NCBI GenBank assembly: GCA_949291545.1
Contig: CASEWB010000001.1
Span: 1 to 60,616 of the forward strand
From: an uncultured bacterium
Lineage (GTDB): Bacteria > Elusimicrobiota > Elusimicrobia > Elusimicrobiales > Elusimicrobiaceae
Direction of reading: 5' to 3'
Length of the DNA: 60,616 nt
Positions within the stretch are counted from its first letter, which is position 1. Every line of letters starts with the position of its first letter. The notes below the pieces were generated by a model. The model saw nothing but the letters and a program-made list of their open reading frames with translations, did no database searches and had not been told where the DNA came from. The position numbers and the translations under genes were made by a program. This document shows positions 1-8,131 of this stretch, piece by piece.

Positions 1-395
1 AAATAGGTTTGCTGCCCGCCAAAAATACTTACCTGCGGCAATAAGCCTCCCGGGTAACTGCTGCTGGAAGAACTATACCCCGAATAAGTATTGGCCGTAT
101 TGCCGTGGAAAGCGGCGTTTTCCAACTCTATTTCCGAGTTCACTTTCCCAGCCACCTGGTTCAGCACATAAATGCGCGAAGAATTATCCGGGTAGACGGA
201 CACCGTTCCACCTACGGACACATTCATTTGCGGGGTTTTCAAACCGCCTTTTAAGTTGGCCTTATCCGCCACTTTTAAGTAAGTGTACTCACCCATACGG
301 GAGGGGTTAAAAGAAACGGAAGAAACCGTCTCCGCCCCGTGCACGCACAGGCTGGGCCCCAGCAACAACAGAAAGCCATAAAAAAGTTTTTTCAT
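1..395 (-). CDS. Exported protein of unknown function, C-terminal part outside the window
   Basis: An open frame runs from an ATG at 395 to the left edge without a stop, giving 131 codons. The N-terminus is a clear signal peptide: MKK, then a hydrophobic stretch FYGFLLLLGPSLCV, then HGAE as a likely cleavage region. The mature part has a beta-rich, Gly/Ser/Tyr-rich look, with a serine run near visible residue 112, as in surface or fibrous proteins. A GAGG ribosome-binding site lies about 5 nt before the ATG. The start is 29 nt after the stop of the PC4 gene on the same strand, so the two may be co-transcribed. I do not recognise the family. Confidence 0.75.
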   Translation of the reverse strand, partial: MKKLFYGFLLLLGPSLCVHGAETVSSVSFNPSRMGEYTYLKVADKANLKGGLKTPQMNVSVGGTVSVYPDNSSRIYVLNQVAGKVNSEIELENAAFHGNTANTYSGYSSSSSSYPGGLLPQVSIFGGQQTY

Positions 396-424
396 AAAAC
401 CTCAAGAATATTTTATATTAACCA

Positions 425-886
425 TCAAAAATCGTCTACCGGTTTTTCGTCCAATGCCGCTTTTGTTTCTGCAAACAACCGTTTAATTTCCGGCAGCTTT
501 TCAAGCGGGATCCAAATTCCTTTTTTCGTAAACCCGCAATCTTCCTGCCATTGGCGCAAGTCCAGCCCGCGGCGTCCTTTAAAGGATCCGACAGAAGCCA
601 CCACGCAAATACCCGGCCGCTTGGCAAATTTGCCCAGCTGGCCGTTTTGGATAGCGGAGGGATTATCCGGCAAGGCCGCCACCAAAGGCGCCAACACATG
701 CACAATTTCCGGGGTCAGCGTCACCCCGTCCCGCGTGGCACCGGCAAAAGAATCCGTCTTTAGGTAGCGCCGTACCGATACATAGCGGTATCCCCGGTAA
801 GCATCAATACTAAAGCGAACCTCCTCGCCATTATCCAGCGCACAGGCGCCAATCTCCCTAAGTAATGTAAAGCTGCTTTCTCCCAT
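425..886 (-). CDS. Tandem PC4-like (YdbC-type) nucleic-acid-binding protein
   Basis: 153 residues that appear to hold two PC4/p15 transcription-coactivator folds in a row. The first (about residues 22-72) has the strand pattern RYVSVRRYLKTD followed by TRDGVTLTPEIV and a helix. The second (about 92-140) has ICVVASVGSFKGRRGLDLRQW, then KKGIWIPLEKLPEIKRLF. Bacterial PC4 proteins of the YdbC type bind single-stranded DNA or RNA and are usually single-domain dimers of about 70-80 residues, so this one would be an internal dimer. The start is the ATG at 886 with GGAAG upstream. A role in transcription or ssDNA handling is inferred from fold only. Confidence 0.75.
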   Translation of the reverse strand: MGESSFTLLREIGACALDNGEEVRFSIDAYRGYRYVSVRRYLKTDSFAGATRDGVTLTPEIVHVLAPLVAALPDNPSAIQNGQLGKFAKRPGICVVASVGSFKGRRGLDLRQWQEDCGFTKKGIWIPLEKLPEIKRLFAETKAALDEKPVDDF

Positions 887-1000
887 TTTAACTTCCGCGC
901 ACGAAAAACGCGGCCCCCCTGTTATTGACTCGGTAAAATATGATATGATAGCTTTAGTTATATTCTAGTGCTTGAGTGAGATAAAATCAAGCAGTTTTTG

Positions 1001-1006
1001 TATAAT
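1001..1006 (+). promoter_or_regulatory. Probable -10 box for the kinase-phosphatase pair
   Basis: A perfect TATAAT lies 37 nt before the kinase ATG. No good -35 hexamer is found 16-18 nt upstream, so only the -10 is supported. Confidence 0.45.
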
Positions 1007-1042
1007 AAGTTTGAGCATTGCCTATTTTTTAAAAGGAAAATT

Positions 1043-3373
1043 ATGACCGAACATCCCTCCCTGGTAGGACAGGAAATTTCCGGCTGTGAGATTTTAAATA
1101 AAGTGGCCGAAGGCGGAATGGGCGCTGTGTACAAGGCGCGCCATAAGGCTTTGAACCGGATTGTGTGCGTCAAAATTTTAAGCCCGTCTTTAGCTAACGA
1201 TAAAAAGGCCGTGGAACTCTTTCTGACCGAAGCCCGGGCTATTGCCGAGCTGGACCACCCCAACATTGTAAACGTATACAACGTCGGGAAAGAAAGAGGG
1301 TATTATTTTATTGTTATGTCCTTTATCGAAGGGCAGACGCTTTCCGTAATGCTCAAAAAGCACAAAATTCTGCCGATTGGCTTGATATTGGATTTGTTTG
1401 AAGGCGTGCTCTTGGGGCTGCAAGCCGCCCACGAAAAAGGAATTATTCACCGCGATATTAAACCTTCCAACATTTTAATTAACCCGCAAGGCCAGCCCAA
1501 ACTGGTGGACTTTGGTATTGCCAAAAAAGTAGATAAAGAAAAAGGTTCCACCAAAACCACCGAGCTTGCCGGGACGGCGTATTTTATTGCGCCGGAACAA
1601 GCCCTGGGCAAAGACTTGGATACCCGCGCCGATCTATACTCCCTTGGGGCCAGCTTATATTATGTGCTTACGGGGCAGTTCCCGTATAATGGCAAAAACA
1701 CCATTGATATTATCCAAAAACACATCAACGACCCTATCCCCAATCCGGCCAAAATTCGCTCGGATATGCCGGGGTGGCTGTCTTTGGCGGTACAAAAATT
1801 AATGAGCAAAAACCCCGACGACCGCTTTCAAACCGCTAAAGAAACCTATTTGTACTTTAAAAAAATGCGGGCGGAAGACCAACTGCGCGTAAAAATGGGC
1901 AATTCCGGCCGCGCAATTGACCTGGGCGAAGAAGGCCCCTTGCGCATTGTAAAAGAAGAAAAAACCACCACCGCTTCCGACCGGGAAACGGTTCAAAAAC
2001 TCCGTGCGCAGGAAGCCGCCCTAAAAAAACGGACCACCTCTTCTTCCCGCTTGCCTTTAATGCCGCAGCTGGACGCCTCCGTGCCGGACGCTACCGCACG
2101 CAAACCGCGCAAACCGGAAGAAAAAATACAGATGCTTCCCGCCAAAGGCGTAAAACCTGTAGACGTTTTTATGCCGGCGAAGCGCCCTTCTTTCCGCTTT
2201 ACCCAAAACGAAAAAATACAGGAAATGTCCGGCGACATCAAACAAGTGCTTAAATTGGTTGTGTTCGTCCCGCTGTTTTTGGTATTTGCGTGGGGGATTT
2301 CGTATTTATTCCACACCTTGGGGACCATTTGTTCTGTACATGTAAACGCGAACGCCGGGCTTATTTCTAACTTGGTAATGCCCTTTTTTGCCGCGGAATA
2401 TGCTCCCAACCAAATGACTATGACGGGGCTGGCGGTAGCCGCACTGGCGCTTATTTTGGCGTCCTCCTCTATTCGCGCGTTTTCCCGCTCCACGTTGCTG
2501 CTGCTTATTGTAGCGCTGGTTGCGTACATGTCGGGCTTATTTACACCTAATGTGCCTTTTATGGAACTAGCCAACATTACCCAATTTATTTTTACGCCAG
2601 AATATTACTTGTGCTATTTAGTATTTGCCATGGCGTGGGCAATGGGCTTATGCTGGACGCTTAACCGCACTGTCTCGCAAGGGATTTTAGGCGCGGCGCT
2701 GGTGGCCTTGTCGCTGGTGCTGGTGTACTTATCCTCCCATTTAAGCATTGTCCCGGATGCACAGTCGGTATTTGTAAAAATCGTCTTTTACGCGGCATTG
2801 TTCTGCGGCGTGTTATGCGTATATTACCTGCTTTCCAGAACGGAAAAAGAAAATATGCTTTTCCCGCTGGTGTTGCTGTTGGCTTCCGTGGTGGGAATTT
2901 GGATGTATTCCGTTTCCGGTTTGGCGTCTAATATCAACCGCACCTTAAACACACTGACAAAAAGCATTGTAGTAAAAGACTCCTTCTCGGCCCAGTCCAA
3001 TGAAAAGATGGAAGAACTGATTGGGATTGACTCGCGCCGGGCGGCGTTCTCCAGCTTTGACAAAACCAACGAACTGACGGGCTTGTCCGACCAAAAAGTT
3101 TTGGAATTTTTAGACGAACAAGTATCCAAAGAAGCTCCTGGTGTGTTTGACGAAAAAACAAAACCGCTGTTTTTGTATTTCCTGCTAAACTATTACCGGG
3201 GCGGGGAAAGCAAAATGAAGTTTGCGGTATGGGATTATGCAGTCAGTTTCCCGGTACAAAATTTTAACCGCAACGCAGAGGCTAACGATGCCTATTTCTT
3301 CCTGCTGGCGTTGCTGTACGCGTTTGGGGCGCTTTCCTGCGCGGGAACTATTTTTTTCAGTGAGGATTTATGA
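1043..3373 (+). CDS. Membrane-bound Hanks-type Ser/Thr protein kinase
   Basis: 776 residues, starting at the ATG at 1043 behind AAAAGGAAAA; an in-frame upstream start at 998 lacks a ribosome-binding site. Residues about 13-275 are a full eukaryotic-like kinase domain: glycine loop AEGGMGAVY (22-30), ATP lysine K44 (VCVKIL), E63 of helix C, catalytic HRDIKPSN (136-143), DFG (156-158) and APE (183-185). A charged linker follows to about residue 400. Then come about eight membrane segments (from about 402 to 770), instead of the single membrane span and PASTA repeats of PknB-type kinases. The last 4 nt overlap the PP2C phosphatase gene, giving a classic antagonistic kinase/phosphatase pair. Substrates are unknown. 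Confidence 0.93.
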   Translation: MTEHPSLVGQEISGCEILNKVAEGGMGAVYKARHKALNRIVCVKILSPSLANDKKAVELFLTEARAIAELDHPNIVNVYNVGKERGYYFIVMSFIEGQTLSVMLKKHKILPIGLILDLFEGVLLGLQAAHEKGIIHRDIKPSNILINPQGQPKLVDFGIAKKVDKEKGSTKTTELAGTAYFIAPEQALGKDLDTRADLYSLGASLYYVLTGQFPYNGKNTIDIIQKHINDPIPNPAKIRSDMPGWLSLAVQKLMSKNPDDRFQTAKETYLYFKKMRAEDQLRVKMGNSGRAIDLGEEGPLRIVKEEKTTTASDRETVQKLRAQEAALKKRTTSSSRLPLMPQLDASVPDATARKPRKPEEKIQMLPAKGVKPVDVFMPAKRPSFRFTQNEKIQEMSGDIKQVLKLVVFVPLFLVFAWGISYLFHTLGTICSVHVNANAGLISNLVMPFFAAEYAPNQMTMTGLAVAALALILASSSIRAFSRSTLLLLIVALVAYMSGLFTPNVPFMELANITQFIFTPEYYLCYLVFAMAWAMGLCWTLNRTVSQGILGAALVALSLVLVYLSSHLSIVPDAQSVFVKIVFYAALFCGVLCVYYLLSRTEKENMLFPLVLLLASVVGIWMYSVSGLASNINRTLNTLTKSIVVKDSFSAQSNEKMEELIGIDSRRAAFSSFDKTNELTGLSDQKVLEFLDEQVSKEAPGVFDEKTKPLFLYFLLNYYRGGESKMKFAVWDYAVSFPVQNFNRNAEANDAYFFLLALLYAFGALSCAGTIFFSEDL

Positions 3374-4194
3374 GCAGCTTTGATATTGAGTTCGCCGCCG
3401 TCACCGATATTGGGAAAATCCGGGAAAAGAATGAAGACAATGTGCTGATTTCTTCCGATTTAGGCTTAGGCGTAGTGGCCGACGGTATGGGCGGGCACAG
3501 CGCGGGGGAAATTGCCAGCAATATCGCCGTATCCGTTTTGGCTGAAACGGTACGCAAGGTAAACAACCAGCAGCTCAAAATTCCGGATAATTTCCTGCCT
3601 AAGTTAGCCCCGGTGGAGCGAAAATTATTAATGGCCGCCAACTTGGCCAACGCCGCCATTTATTCTACGGCGCAGTCTTCGGATATTTACCGCATGATGG
3701 GCACCACTCTCACGGGTGTATTGTTTGATAAAGACTGTGCCACCGCCGTGCATGTGGGGGATTCCCGCCTGTATCTGTTCCGGGACGATAAAATTATCCA
3801 AATCACGACAGACCACTCTTTGGCCACGGAACACGTCCGCCGCGGGCTCCTAACCCGGGCCGAGGCCGACCGTTCCAAAATACAAAACGTTTTAACCCGT
3901 GCAATGGGAATTAAGAAAAATATCGAGTTTGACTTACTTAAATTCCCGGTAAAAGCAGGGGACGTATTGCTCCTGTGCTCGGACGGCTTATACAAAGGCC
4001 TGAGCGAAAAAGAAATGGCCCAACTCCTAAAAAAAGGCCACGATATGCCAATTGTTAAGCTTTGCAAACAGTTGGTGCGCATTTCCAACGAAAATGACGG
4101 ACAAGATAATATATCCGCCGTGCTTATCAAAATTCTTCCTGCGCAAAAAGCTACTTTTAAGCAACGCTTAAAACGCTTTTTTTCACGTTCATAA
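3370..4194 (+). CDS. PP2C-family Ser/Thr protein phosphatase (Stp/PrpC type)
   Basis: 274 residues; the ATG overlaps the kinase stop (ATGA), implying coupled translation. Metal-binding motifs of bacterial PP2C are visible: RxxNED (R18, E22, D23), ADGMGGH (D38), HVGDSRLY in the middle, CSDGLY, and DGQDN near the C-terminus. Such enzymes remove phosphate from Ser/Thr in proteins and reverse the partner kinase. There is no signal peptide or membrane span, so it acts in the cytoplasm, like the kinase domain. No T-tailed terminator follows; a 14-bp hairpin at 4221-4252 lies between it and the groES promoter. Confidence 0.95.
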   Translation: MSSFDIEFAAVTDIGKIREKNEDNVLISSDLGLGVVADGMGGHSAGEIASNIAVSVLAETVRKVNNQQLKIPDNFLPKLAPVERKLLMAANLANAAIYSTAQSSDIYRMMGTTLTGVLFDKDCATAVHVGDSRLYLFRDDKIIQITTDHSLATEHVRRGLLTRAEADRSKIQNVLTRAMGIKKNIEFDLLKFPVKAGDVLLLCSDGLYKGLSEKEMAQLLKKGHDMPIVKLCKQLVRISNENDGQDNISAVLIKILPAQKATFKQRLKRFFSRS

Positions 4195-4220
4195 AAGTGT
4201 GTTTTTCCGTCTTAGACAAC

Positions 4221-4252
4221 AACCCCTTTTTTAGCACTCTAAGAAAGGGGTT
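4221..4252. promoter_or_regulatory. 14-bp inverted repeat overlapping the groES -35 box and holding a CIRCE half-site
   Basis: Arms 4221-4234 and 4239-4252 pair over 14 bp with one G-T wobble and a 4-nt loop. The dyad contains the exact CIRCE arm TTAGCACTC (4231-4239), and its right arm runs into the TTGACA -35 box. No T-run follows, so it is not a standard intrinsic terminator. It may be an operator, or a terminator-like end for the phosphatase transcript. Confidence 0.5.
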
Positions 4253-4279
4253 GACAATTTTAATCAGAAATGCTAAATT
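4251..4279 (+). promoter_or_regulatory. Sigma-70-type promoter of groESL
   Basis: TTGACA (4251-4256), a 17-nt spacer, then TAAATT (4274-4279). The -10 overlaps the left end of the CIRCE element, so a repressor bound there would block RNA polymerase. Confidence 0.75.
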
Positions 4280-4304
4280 AGCATTAAGCCAAAGCGAGTG
4301 CTAA
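4278..4304. promoter_or_regulatory. CIRCE operator (HrcA-type) of groESL
   Basis: The geometry is exactly 9-9-9: left arm TTAGCATTA (4278-4286), 9 nt, right arm GAGTGCTAA (4296-4304). The right arm is a perfect consensus; the left differs from TTAGCACTC at two positions. CIRCE is the binding site of the heat-shock repressor HrcA and typically precedes groESL. No hrcA gene is in the window. Confidence 0.8.
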
Positions 4305-4358
4305 TAACACCGCCGGCGAGTTTTTAAAACATATTTTCACACAAAGGAGTGAAGGAAT

Positions 4359-4652
4359 ATGGCTGAAGTTAAAATTAAACCGTTGGGCGACCGCGTAATC
4401 GTAAAGCCCATTGAAAGAGAAACCATGAAGGGGGGGATCATCATTCCTGACACCGCCAAGGAAAAACCGATGGAAGGCGAAGTATTGGCCGTCGGACCGG
4501 GCAAATTAAACGACAAAGGCGAACGCGCGCCGATGGACGTAAAAAAAGGCGACCGCGTCCTTTACGGTAAATATTCCGGTACGGAAATTAAACTGGAAGA
4601 CGAAAACTATTTAATCATTCACCAGGACGAAATCTTGGGTATTTTGGGGTAA
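4359..4652 (+). CDS. groES: GroES co-chaperonin
   Basis: 97 residues, the normal length. It forms the heptameric lid of the GroEL chamber. Characteristic stretches are [10 protein letters not shown] near the N-terminus, the mobile loop [39 protein letters not shown] and the C-terminal DEILGIL. The ribosome-binding site AAAGGAGTG is 8 nt before the ATG. It is first in the groESL operon behind a CIRCE operator, so heat-shock control through HrcA is expected; groEL follows after 22 nt. Confidence 0.98.
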   Translation: MAEVKIKPLGDRVIVKPIERETMKGGIIIPDTAKEKPMEGEVLAVGPGKLNDKGERAPMDVKKGDRVLYGKYSGTEIKLEDENYLIIHQDEILGILG

Positions 4653-4674
4653 ACTAGCAAGGAAGTGAACGAAT

Positions 4675-6309
4675 ATGGCTAAACAAATTATTTACGGCGA
4701 CGAAGCCCGCGCCAAAATGAAATCGGGCATCGAAAAAGTAGCAAATGCGGTAAAAGTAACGCTGGGGCCCAAGGGCAGAAGCGTAGTCTTGGAAAAGAAA
4801 TTCGGCTCTCCGCTTATCATTGATGACGGCGTGACCATCGCCAAAGACATTGAGCTGGAAGACAAATTTGAAAATATGGGCGCGCAGTTAATCCGCGAAG
4901 TCGCGTCCAAGACTAACGACGTCGCCGGTGACGGTACCACCACCGCCACGGTGCTGGCCAACGCGATGCTGACCGAAGGCATCAAAAACATTACGGCCGG
5001 CGCCAACCCGACGCTCGTCAAAAAAGGCATTGAAATGGCCGTAGAAACCACCAAAGCCGAACTGAACAAAATGCACAAACCGGTCAAAACCAAAGAAGAA
5101 AAGGCTCAAATCGCCACGATTTCTTCCAACGACCGCGAAATCGGCAATATGATTGCCGAAGCAATTGAAAAAGTAGGCGCGGAAGGGGTTATCACGGTAG
5201 AAGAAGGCAAAACGGCCACCACGCAGCTGGATATCGTGGAAGGTATGCAGTTCGACCGCGGCTACATTTCGCCTTATTTTGTAACCGATTCCGAAAGAAT
5301 GGAATGCGTGTTGGATAACCCGTACATCATTGTAACGGACAAGAAAATTTCTTCTATGAACGAATTGCTGCCCGTGCTGGAAAAAATCGTCCAGAGCGGT
5401 AAACAGTTCCTCATCATCGCCGAAGATGTGGACGGCGAAGCGCTGGCCACGCTGGTGGTGAACAAACTGCGCGGCACCTTGAAAGGCTGCGCCGTGAAAG
5501 CCCCGGGCTTTGGCGACAGACGCAAAGAAATGCTGGAAGATATCGCCATTCTGACCGGCGGCGAAGTGTTAAGCGAAGAACGCGGCATCAAATTGGATAA
5601 AGCCGAACTGGCGATGCTCGGCCAGTGCGCCCGCGTGGTAGTGGACAAAGAAAATACCACCATCGTCAGCGGCAAAGGCAGCAAGGAAGCCATCGCCGCG
5701 CGCGCCGAACAAATCCGCAAACAGATTGAAAACTCCAAGAGCGAATACGACAAAGAAAAACTCCAGGAACGCTTGGCCAAACTTTCCGGCGGCGTAGCCG
5801 TCATCAGCGTCGGTGCTGCCACGGAAACGGAACTGAAAGCCAAAAAAGCCAAAGTGGAAGACGCCAAAAACGCTACCAAAGCCGGCGTGGAAGAAGGCAT
5901 CGTCCCCGGCGGCGGTGTAGCCTTGGCCCGCTGCCAAAAAGCGTTGGACGACCTCAAAGCCGATAATGAAGACATCCGCACGGGTATCAACATTGTCCGC
6001 AAAGCCTTGACGGCTCCGTTGAAACAAATCGCCGTCAACGCGGGGTTGGATGGAGCGGTTGTCGTGGACAATGTGCTCAAAATGAAAGGCGCCGCTGACG
6101 GTTACGATGCGGAAAACAACCAATACTGCGACCTCTTAAAAGCGGGCGTAGTGGACCCGGCCAAAGTAGTCCGCACCGCGCTGGAAAATGCGGCCTCTAT
6201 CACCGGGACGGTCCTCTTGACCGAAACCCTGGTGGCCGACGCGCCCGAAAAGGACGCGGCTCACGCCCCGGCTATGCCCGGAATGGGCGGTATGGGCGGT
6301 ATGATGTAA
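4675..6309 (+). CDS. groEL: GroEL chaperonin
   Basis: 544 residues, full length. It folds client proteins in an ATP-driven double-ring chamber with GroES. Hallmarks: [19 protein letters not shown], the ATP-binding [13 protein letters not shown] and [12 protein letters not shown], and [13 protein letters not shown] in the C-terminal equatorial domain. The tail is the usual flexible Gly-Met repeat ([11 protein letters not shown]). The ribosome-binding site AAGGAAG precedes the ATG. An intrinsic terminator follows the stop, closing the operon. Codons are strongly biased toward C-ending forms such as GCC and GGC, as expected for a highly expressed gene. Confidence 0.99.
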   Translation: MAKQIIYGDEARAKMKSGIEKVANAVKVTLGPKGRSVVLEKKFGSPLIIDDGVTIAKDIELEDKFENMGAQLIREVASKTNDVAGDGTTTATVLANAMLTEGIKNITAGANPTLVKKGIEMAVETTKAELNKMHKPVKTKEEKAQIATISSNDREIGNMIAEAIEKVGAEGVITVEEGKTATTQLDIVEGMQFDRGYISPYFVTDSERMECVLDNPYIIVTDKKISSMNELLPVLEKIVQSGKQFLIIAEDVDGEALATLVVNKLRGTLKGCAVKAPGFGDRRKEMLEDIAILTGGEVLSEERGIKLDKAELAMLGQCARVVVDKENTTIVSGKGSKEAIAARAEQIRKQIENSKSEYDKEKLQERLAKLSGGVAVISVGAATETELKAKKAKVEDAKNATKAGVEEGIVPGGGVALARCQKALDDLKADNEDIRTGINIVRKALTAPLKQIAVNAGLDGAVVVDNVLKMKGAADGYDAENNQYCDLLKAGVVDPAKVVRTALENAASITGTVLLTETLVADAPEKDAAHAPAMPGMGGMGGMM

Positions 6310-6324
6310 TTTAACTGCCGTTAC

Positions 6325-6356
6325 AAAAGCCGGCCCCGATAAAGGGCCGGCTTTTT
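6325..6356 (+). terminator. Intrinsic terminator of groESL
   Basis: 12-bp stem (AAAAGCCGGCCC with its complement), 7-nt loop, T-run. Confidence 0.9.
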
Positions 6357-6370
6357 AATGTAGGGGAGGA

Positions 6371-6436
6371 AAGGTCCTAGAAAGAAATAGGTCCAAAAAA
6401 TCGGCCCTCATAGGGCTTTAGACCCCTGGAATTTTT
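6371..6436 (+). promoter_or_regulatory. Upstream element shared with two other exported-protein genes
   Basis: This stretch before the 6489 gene carries GGTCCTAGAAA, then TAGGTCCAAAA, a small GCCCT-CAT-AGGGC hairpin (6404-6416), and TTTAGACCCCTGGA. Similar strings occur in the same relative orientation upstream of the genes starting at 30592 (minus) and 34000 (plus). The function is unknown; a shared operator or leader element is possible. Confidence 0.35.
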
Positions 6437-6488
6437 GAACAAAAAGCAGTATCCTTTAAGTAAGCAGTAAAACAAGGAGAAAAAATTT

Positions 6489-7184
6489 ATGAAAAAAGTA
6501 TTTACCTATGCACTGTTGTTTTTGGTGGGCGCAGCGTTTGGCGCGGTACAGGCCAACGCTGAAACGGCCGCTTCCCAGCGTATGACCAACAAAATCACCC
6601 AGAAAGTGCAAAACTCCAAAAAAGTGGTAAAAATGAAAGCTATCCCCGAAAAAGCTTTTGCACCGGCCTATTTGCTGTGGTGGAATGACAACGAATTACA
6701 GCGTAACGTCGAGCTCCATTATACGCAGGAAGGGCAAACCTCCAACCGCTTAAAATGCTACGTCATTCTGTGCAACTACAAAGAAGAAAAAGGCGTCGGC
6801 GTGGTAACGGCCGCTTTGGACAAAAGATGCATAAACAAAATGTCCGATTGGAACAGCTCCGATTTCTTTAGCTTGGAAGTGAAATTAGGCAAATTTGGTG
6901 GATACAAACACACCAATCCTTATTCCTACCCGGAAGATCCGTACTACTTCCAAACGACCGTACAGAATAACAAAAAAGATATATCCCGTGTGTTGTTCTA
7001 TACGAAAGCTCAAAACGGCACGACGTTCTACACGTTCAATATGCCTATTCGCTCGCCGGAACTGAAAGAAAAATTAAAATCCTTCTTCGAAAAAAATGGT
7101 TCCATCTCGATGGACCGCGCAGGCAATGGGTTAAAGATGATGAAAGACCCGGAAATGTCGTATCAATTTGAGGCCTACAATTAA
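6489..7184 (+). CDS. Exported protein of unknown function
   Basis: 231 residues with an obvious signal peptide: MKK, hydrophobic TYALLFLVGAAFGAV, cleavage probably after QANA. The mature protein is about 205 residues, basic at the start, then rich in aromatic residues and Asn (LLWWNDNE, DWNSSDFF, YSYPEDPYYF), with three cysteines (C-YVILC, RC). It looks like a secreted or periplasmic beta-rich domain. AAGGAG lies about 9 nt before the ATG. It stands alone between two terminators. I do not recognise the family. Its upstream region shares an unusual sequence element with two other exported-protein genes in the window. Confidence 0.85.
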   Translation: MKKVFTYALLFLVGAAFGAVQANAETAASQRMTNKITQKVQNSKKVVKMKAIPEKAFAPAYLLWWNDNELQRNVELHYTQEGQTSNRLKCYVILCNYKEEKGVGVVTAALDKRCINKMSDWNSSDFFSLEVKLGKFGGYKHTNPYSYPEDPYYFQTTVQNNKKDISRVLFYTKAQNGTTFYTFNMPIRSPELKEKLKSFFEKNGSISMDRAGNGLKMMKDPEMSYQFEAYN

Positions 7185-7200
7185 TCAGGCAACTTGTTTT

Positions 7201-7230
7201 AAAATCCGCTGCCAAAAGCAGCGGATTTTT
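7201..7230 (+). terminator. Intrinsic terminator after the exported-protein gene
   Basis: 12-bp stem AAAATCCGCTGC with its complement, 5-nt loop CAAAA, T-run. Confidence 0.9.
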
Positions 7231-7240
7231 ATGTAAAATT

Positions 7241-7269
7241 TTGCATAGAATTTTTGGATATTTTATACA
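7241..7269 (+). promoter_or_regulatory. Promoter of the YccA-like gene
   Basis: TTGCAT (7241-7246), 17-nt spacer, TATACA (7264-7269), directly after the preceding terminator and 44 nt before the ATG at 7314. Confidence 0.55.
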
Positions 7270-7313
7270 ATATATTTACCCTGCAGTATGGGGATTTTAA
7301 AAGGGGGTACAAA

Positions 7314-8036
7314 ATGAATAACCCGATGTTAAACGAAGCCGCGTTTAAACGCGCGCAGGAACGCGCCGCGGCAGGCGGCGTAATGACGCTGCAAGGAACG
7401 ATTAACAAAACGTTTCTGTTGCTGTTTTTGTGTGTGATTGGCGGAATGATTACCTGGGCCAATTACCAAAGTTGGGCCTCTTTTATGTGGCCGATTTTGA
7501 TTGGTGCTTTTGTTGTGGCGATGCTGACGTCCTTTAAACCGGCGGCGGCCCCCATTACGGCCCCTATTTATGCATTGCTGGAAGGTATGGCGCTGGGGGT
7601 GCTGTCGGCAGCGTATAATGCGCAGTTTCAAGGCATTGTATTTAACGCCGTAGCGGTAACGATTTTGGTGTTTTTCGTAATGTTGTTTGTATACCGCACA
7701 GGACTCATCCGCGTAACGCGTGGGCTGGCGATAGGGATTTTTTCCGCCACGGCGGCGATTGCCCTGCTGTATTTGGGGTCTTTTATACTGTCGCTTTTTG
7801 GCGTAAACCCGACGTATTTAACGTCCAACTCGCCGCTGGCGATTGGCATTAGCGTGGTTATCTGTGCGGTAGCGGCGTTCAATTTCTTGCTGGATTTCCA
7901 CTTTATTGACGCCATGACCTCCAACTATCAAGCGCCGAAACATATGGAATGGTATGCCGGGTTTGGCCTGATGGTAACGCTGGTGTGGCTGTATGTGGAA
8001 ATTTTGGAGCTCTTGGGCAAAATGCAGCGCAAATAA
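7314..8036 (+). CDS. Bax inhibitor-1/YccA-family membrane protein
   Basis: 240 residues, start at the ATG at 7314 behind AAAGGGGG rather than the upstream in-frame start at 7254. The N-terminus (NNPMLNEAAFKRAQ, then GGVMTLQGTINKT) is typical of the bacterial YccA-like branch of the Bax-inhibitor family (COG4760 type). About seven hydrophobic segments follow, and the protein ends in a short basic tail (KMQRK). Related TMBIM proteins are proton-sensitive calcium leak channels, and E. coli YccA modulates FtsH; which applies here cannot be told. It is a single-gene unit. Confidence 0.9.
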   Translation: MNNPMLNEAAFKRAQERAAAGGVMTLQGTINKTFLLLFLCVIGGMITWANYQSWASFMWPILIGAFVVAMLTSFKPAAAPITAPIYALLEGMALGVLSAAYNAQFQGIVFNAVAVTILVFFVMLFVYRTGLIRVTRGLAIGIFSATAAIALLYLGSFILSLFGVNPTYLTSNSPLAIGISVVICAVAAFNFLLDFHFIDAMTSNYQAPKHMEWYAGFGLMVTLVWLYVEILELLGKMQRK

Positions 8037-8131
8037 TTACGCGCCGGAGGCCTCCAAATTTTGTAAAATTTAAGAAGTAAAGGCGCAGCTTAAAAACTGT
8101 GCCGGAATAAAAAAAGGAGTCAAGGAAAATT

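Noticed and set aside
339..767. 142-codon plus-strand frame near the left edge
   Set aside because: It overlaps two better-supported minus-strand genes, one with a signal peptide and one with PC4 domains.
5274..6080. 268-codon minus-strand open frame opposite groEL
   Set aside because: It is a mirror of the strongly biased groEL codons, has a low-complexity Ser/Ala/Leu composition and no ribosome-binding site.
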